This document shows positions 62,038-64,000 of a stretch of 64,000 nt of DNA, in pieces. Location: assembly GCF_036370855.1 (NCBI RefSeq), contig NC_088103.1:34017904-34081903 (forward strand). Reading direction: 5' to 3'. Source of the stretch: Dromaius novaehollandiae (lineage: Eukaryota; Chordata; Aves; Casuariiformes; Dromaiidae). How positions within the stretch are numbered: position 1 is the first letter of the stretch; each line of letters starts with the position of its first letter. The position numbers were made by a program, and so were the translations under genes. Below the pieces are notes generated by a model. That model had not been told where the DNA came from and ran no database searches. It was given only the letters and a program-made list of their open reading frames with translations.

Positions 62038-63493
62038 AAGGAACTTTAAAAATGGGAAAAAAATTAAATGCATTTATGGAACTGAAACTACAGTCGAATT
62101 TGCGACAAGGCGGCCCCCCCCCTTCACCTGCGAACGGCACAAGTTGGAGCAAGGGACACTGCACTCACGACAGGGAGGAAAACCGCCCAGCGCTGTTGCC
62201 ACAGCTGCATCTTTCCCGGCTGGCAACACTCAAGAGCACTTCCAGGCTGGCACCGCAGGGAGACCTGCAGGCAGGCACCGGCACTGCAGGCAGGACAGTG
62301 GAGGCAGGCCAGCCCTGCTGACGCGGAGGGACAGCCTCGGCTGCCGCCGGTCCCGGCACAGCAGCCTGCGGACATCACCCTCCTCAGCCAGGAGACGCAG
62401 CCTCACCCCATGAGCCTCTGCCAGCCCCGGCGCCAGGTGGAAGAGGAGGGCAGCTGCCAGCTGGGCCAGCATTTCGCAGGTAGCACGGTGGGGCTGGCCC
62501 TGTGGCACCGGCTGTTTCCCAGTTTGAGGCCTACAGGTGTGGCCCAGAGCACCGTGGAAAACAGGCCCTCTCGTTCCAGGGGCTGGCTGGTGTTGTCTTC
62601 ACTTTCTTAAAGCTGAGCAGACAGAAAGGTCAGTAACAGGCAGCGAGGAAAACCAACCAACTAACATAACACTAAAGCAGTGGCTTCAAGCTCCTGCGTT
62701 AATATTTACTGTTGAAACTACAGAAGGAGTTGAGAACACAGTAGGCGCATCAGCTGTTTGAGAAATGTTCTGGAAATCATGCATCGCATGCCAGTGATGA
62801 AAGAAAGCTTTGACACACTGGAAAAGGACAACAAGCGTCTACAAGCTGAAACATGTACAACTGCAAATATGCAAGTAAGAGCTAGACTCCCACCGCCGTC
62901 TGAGTTGGCCAGAGGAATCGAACCACTTACAAGGAGAAACTCATGCCAAGCAGGGGGTAAACTCAGTGCTAGAAGCCACAGCAACTCCCTGGCTAACATG
63001 GGAAGCATTTGTATTCCAGAAACAGAAGGTTAAGGGCAGCAACCCAACTGGCAGGAGGAGGATTTGGATCGTTTTGTCTCCCGCGGGGCCTAGCACATCC
63101 CTTCCTCCTTCACAGTGAATGTAACAAAGGGCAAAAACCGTTCACAGGACACTGTTCAAATGAAAACCAAATGAAACACATCATGGGAAAGGAAAAACAT
63201 GCAGCATCCCCAAATGTAACGGGAGCAGCATTACAGCACAGGTATGCAATCCATAGCTGAATGCACCACCTGGGCAGAACCCATTGGCTTTCTGAACCGT
63301 CTGCAAAACTGAAAACAAGGGTCTCCTCCTGATTAGTGTTAATTTGTTAAAAGTTTCTGGACACTTTCAAAATGTGCCTTTGCAAGAATCACACCCCCCC
63401 AACCCATCACCCCAAGGGCCCCAACAAAGGAATCCACTCCTGATCGCAGCTAGAGTCATGGTTTGTCTTCAGAGATGTTTTGCTTTTTCCTTC

Positions 63494-63760
<267 letters not shown>

Positions 63761-63992
63761 CTACGAAAGAGAGAGGAGATGGAAGGGGGTGTCTGTCCCA
63801 GGGCATCTCCCCGAGAGAGCCAGAGAGCGAACCCCAGAGCATGACTCTGGCCTGCAGTGCATCAAACACGCCGAGCTGCTGCCTAACCCTCCACGGTGCC
63901 ATCCCTGCTGCCTCGCGCTGGTGGAAGTGCTAACGCACGCAAGCAGAGGCACCTTTGGAGGACCTGTCTGTCCCCCAGGGTCTGTAACTCAC
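63761..63992 (-). other. NT5C2: NT5C2 last intron (232 bp)
   Basis: Read on the minus strand, the intron starts GTGAGT (complement of 63987-63992) and ends with a C/T-rich tract and TTTCGTAG beside 63760. Both ends are canonical, and the exon phases on either side agree. Confidence 0.9.
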
Positions 63993-64000
63993 CAGGACGT
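63993..64000 (-). CDS. NT5C2: NT5C2 penultimate exon, last 8 coding bases
   Basis: The final eight bases of the window read ACGTCCTG on the minus strand. They give the end of a histidine codon, then Val and Leu, immediately before the donor GTGAGT. This matches the HVL that precedes MPHEST in NT5C2. The rest of the exon lies beyond the window edge. Confidence 0.85.

Larger units (their letters stand above)
61925..63493 (-). other. NT5C2: NT5C2 3' UTR (about 1.57 kb)
   Basis: This is minus-strand sequence between the TAA at 63496-63494 and the inferred cleavage site. It includes an A22 run on the sense strand (T22 at 62005-62026 on the plus strand) preceded by AGA triplets, and a GC-rich segment around 62150-62550. 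No open frame on either strand resembles a protein family. Confidence 0.7.

Noticed and set aside
62900..62935. Minus-strand GTGGTTCGATTCCTCT resembling a tRNA T-arm
   Set aside because: The T-stem has a mismatch and no D-arm, anticodon arm or A box can be found at the right spacing; it lies inside the NT5C2 3' UTR.

Overview
This is a vertebrate nuclear window, almost certainly from a bird or a close archosaur relative. It holds the 3' part of CNNM2 on the + strand and the extreme 3' end of NT5C2 on the - strand. The two genes are convergent, and this CNNM2-NT5C2 tail-to-tail order is also the mammalian one (human 10q24.32). The sauropsid assignment rests on a 5'-truncated CR1 LINE at about 22.99-24.16 kb, a second and older CR1/L3-like fragment, and fairly short introns. 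The species cannot be fixed from the sequence alone.

Layout: (1) 1-28919 is the 3' part of CNNM2 intron 1. It contains the two LINE fragments, homopolymer tracts, a CpG-dense patch near 14.6 kb and a G-quadruplex-type motif at 19.7 kb, with no supported exon. (2) 28920-51125 carries seven CNNM2 coding exons, corresponding to exons 2-8 of an eight-exon gene. Every junction is in phase. They encode 335 residues up to the native stop: the second half of CBS2, the cyclic-nucleotide-binding-homology (CNBH) domain and the cytosolic tail. (3) 51126 to about 59660 reads as one long CNNM2 3' UTR ending at a good poly(A) site. (4) About 59660-61925 is a roughly 2.3 kb GC-rich gap between the genes. (5) 61925-64000 holds the NT5C2 3' UTR, its terminal coding exon with a long polyglutamate tail, one short intron, and the last 8 bases of the penultimate exon at the window edge.

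CNNM2 is a membrane protein of magnesium homeostasis. NT5C2 is the cytosolic IMP/GMP 5'-nucleotidase. They are neighbours and not a functional unit. I found no tRNA, rRNA, CRISPR, operon-like structure or new system. The points most worth checking are a GC-AG intron in CNNM2, an in-frame 66-nt cassette exon, an NT5C2 acidic tail ten residues longer than the human one, two intragenic CpG-dense patches, and long poly(C) tracts in the putative CNNM2 3' UTR.
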